A stretch of DNA of 6,671 nucleotides from NCBI GenBank assembly GCA_902489295.1, contig CABTZM010000119.1, forward strand, positions 1-6,671, given 5' to 3'. Shown here in pieces: positions 5,874-6,671 of the stretch (position 1 is its first letter; every line of letters begins with the position of its first letter). The DNA is from an uncultured Collinsella sp. (lineage in GTDB: Bacteria > Actinomycetota > Coriobacteriia > Coriobacteriales > Coriobacteriaceae). The notes below the pieces were generated by a model. That model saw nothing but the letters and a program-made list of their open reading frames with translations, was not told the DNA's origin and searched no databases. Made by a program: the position numbers and the translations under genes.

Positions 5874-6671
5874 TTCCGCCGACCTCGCCTCGTGCGAGTC
5901 TGCAGATATTCAGCGACGCATCCTCGAGCTCATCGAGGGTGCGTCCTCCATTGCGATTTCGGGACATACTTCTCCCGATGGCGACGCCTTGGGCTCCGAA
6001 TTGGGTCTGGGCCTTTCGCTCATGAAGTTTTTCCCCAACAAGGACATTGCGCTGCTGCTGGCAGACGATGACCCGGTTCCGCGTATCTACCGCTTTATGG
6101 AAGGCTCCGATCGCCTGGTGCCGGCATCTGCGTACGCCGGCAATCCTGACCTGTTCATCTCGGTGGACGTACCGGTCGTCGAGCGCCTCAATAATTCTGC
6201 CGAGGTGCTTCGTCGCTCCAAGCATGTGGTGTGCTTCGATCATCATCCGGCGCGCGAGGAGTTTGCCGAGCTCAGTCTGAGGCGCGTCGATGCCGCGGCC
6301 TGCGCCATGATCATCGACCGTTTCTTGGACAATTGCGGCATTGTCGCACGTGACGGCGTCGCGACCTGCTTGCTGTGCGGCTTGGTGACCGACACCGGTC
6401 GTTTCCAGTACCAGAACGCCGATGCTGCCGCGTTCCATGCTGCTTCGCGCCTGGTGGCGCATGGCGCCAATCCGGCTCGTGTCGCACTCGAGGTCTATCA
6501 GAGCATGCGCGTCGAGTTTTTGCACCTCAAGTCCATTGTCATGGGCCGTATCAAGACGGTCGCGCACGGGCGCGTGGCGTATAGCTATGCCTTCCAGAGC
6601 GACCTTGAGGCCTGCGGCGTCACCTCGGATGAATGTGACGGTCTGGTCGATGTGGTGCGTTCGGTGATGGG
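5866..6671 (+). CDS. nrnA: DHH-family phosphoesterase, NrnA-type oligoribonuclease/pAp phosphatase (3' end outside window)
   Basis: NrnA-type enzymes hydrolyse very short RNAs (nanoRNA) to mononucleotides and in many bacteria also dephosphorylate pAp, acting in the cytoplasm with Mn2+. The frame opens at ATG 5866 and has no stop before the window ends, giving 268 residues. The DHH metal-binding motifs are all present: His34, Asp38 and Asp40 in SGHTSPDGDALGS (32-44), Asp101 in SVDVP, the name-giving DHHP (125-128), and Asp176 in VTDTGRF. The C-terminal DHHA1 substrate-binding domain appears to begin near residue 230; its Gly-rich motif lies beyond the window. Family members have about 310-330 residues, so roughly 50 are missing. 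The start overlaps the rbfA end by 8 bases (ATG inside the last rbfA codons) and has AGGAGG at 5851-5856. Position after rbfA matches the widespread infB-rbfA-nrnA order, in which truB and ribF often follow. Exact substrate preference cannot be read from sequence. Confidence 0.93.
   Translation, partial: MTNSADLASCESADIQRRILELIEGASSIAISGHTSPDGDALGSELGLGLSLMKFFPNKDIALLLADDDPVPRIYRFMEGSDRLVPASAYAGNPDLFISVDVPVVERLNNSAEVLRRSKHVVCFDHHPAREEFAELSLRRVDAAACAMIIDRFLDNCGIVARDGVATCLLCGLVTDTGRFQYQNADAAAFHAASRLVAHGANPARVALEVYQSMRVEFLHLKSIVMGRIKTVAHGRVAYSYAFQSDLEACGVTSDECDGLVDVVRSVM

Noticed and set aside
5770..6567. 265-codon minus-strand frame opposite rbfA and the DHH gene
   Set aside because: The plus strand encodes two proteins with clear family motifs and conserved order here; the minus frame has no recognisable domain.

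Overview
The window is a stretch of GC-rich bacterial chromosome with all genes on the + strand. It holds the 3' end of leuS, an intergenic control region, and then most of the conserved translation/transcription operon rimP-nusA-infB-rbfA-nrnA. Codon choice (GCC, GAG, CTC, CGC dominate) and the flavour of the proteins suggest a high-GC Gram-positive, perhaps a Coriobacteriia member such as a Collinsella relative. That placement rests on general impression, not on a database search.

Layout. Bases 1-645 encode the C-terminal 214 residues of leucyl-tRNA synthetase. A hairpin with a T-run at 668-709 probably ends that transcript. Bases 710-901 hold the start signals of the next operon: a candidate extended -10 promoter (795-823), then a strong intrinsic-terminator-like hairpin inside the predicted 5' leader (849-881), then a good Shine-Dalgarno for rimP. 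From 902 the genes are tightly packed: rimP (902-1396), nusA (1398-2645, one base after rimP), infB (2737-5451, after a 91-base spacer with two hairpins), rbfA (5463-5873, 11 bases after infB) and a DHH phosphoesterase of the NrnA type (from 5866, overlapping rbfA by 8 bases and cut by the window end).

How they work together. RimP and RbfA are 30S subunit maturation factors, IF2 (infB) brings initiator tRNA to the 30S, NusA controls RNA polymerase pausing, termination and antitermination (including on rRNA), and the NrnA-type enzyme removes the last short RNA fragments and, in many bacteria, pAp. The operon thus couples ribosome assembly, translation initiation, transcription elongation and RNA turnover, as in many bacteria.

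What stands out. This is mostly an ordinary conserved region, and I see no mobile element, CRISPR array, tRNA/rRNA gene or defence-type system. Three things merit a second look: the leader terminator upstream of rimP-nusA, a possible NusA-responsive attenuator; a C-terminal Cys-Cys-Cys-His motif on NusA that looks like an added small zinc-binding module; and the absence of ylxR and the L7Ae-like gene that often sit between nusA and infB, where a short hairpin-bearing spacer is found instead.
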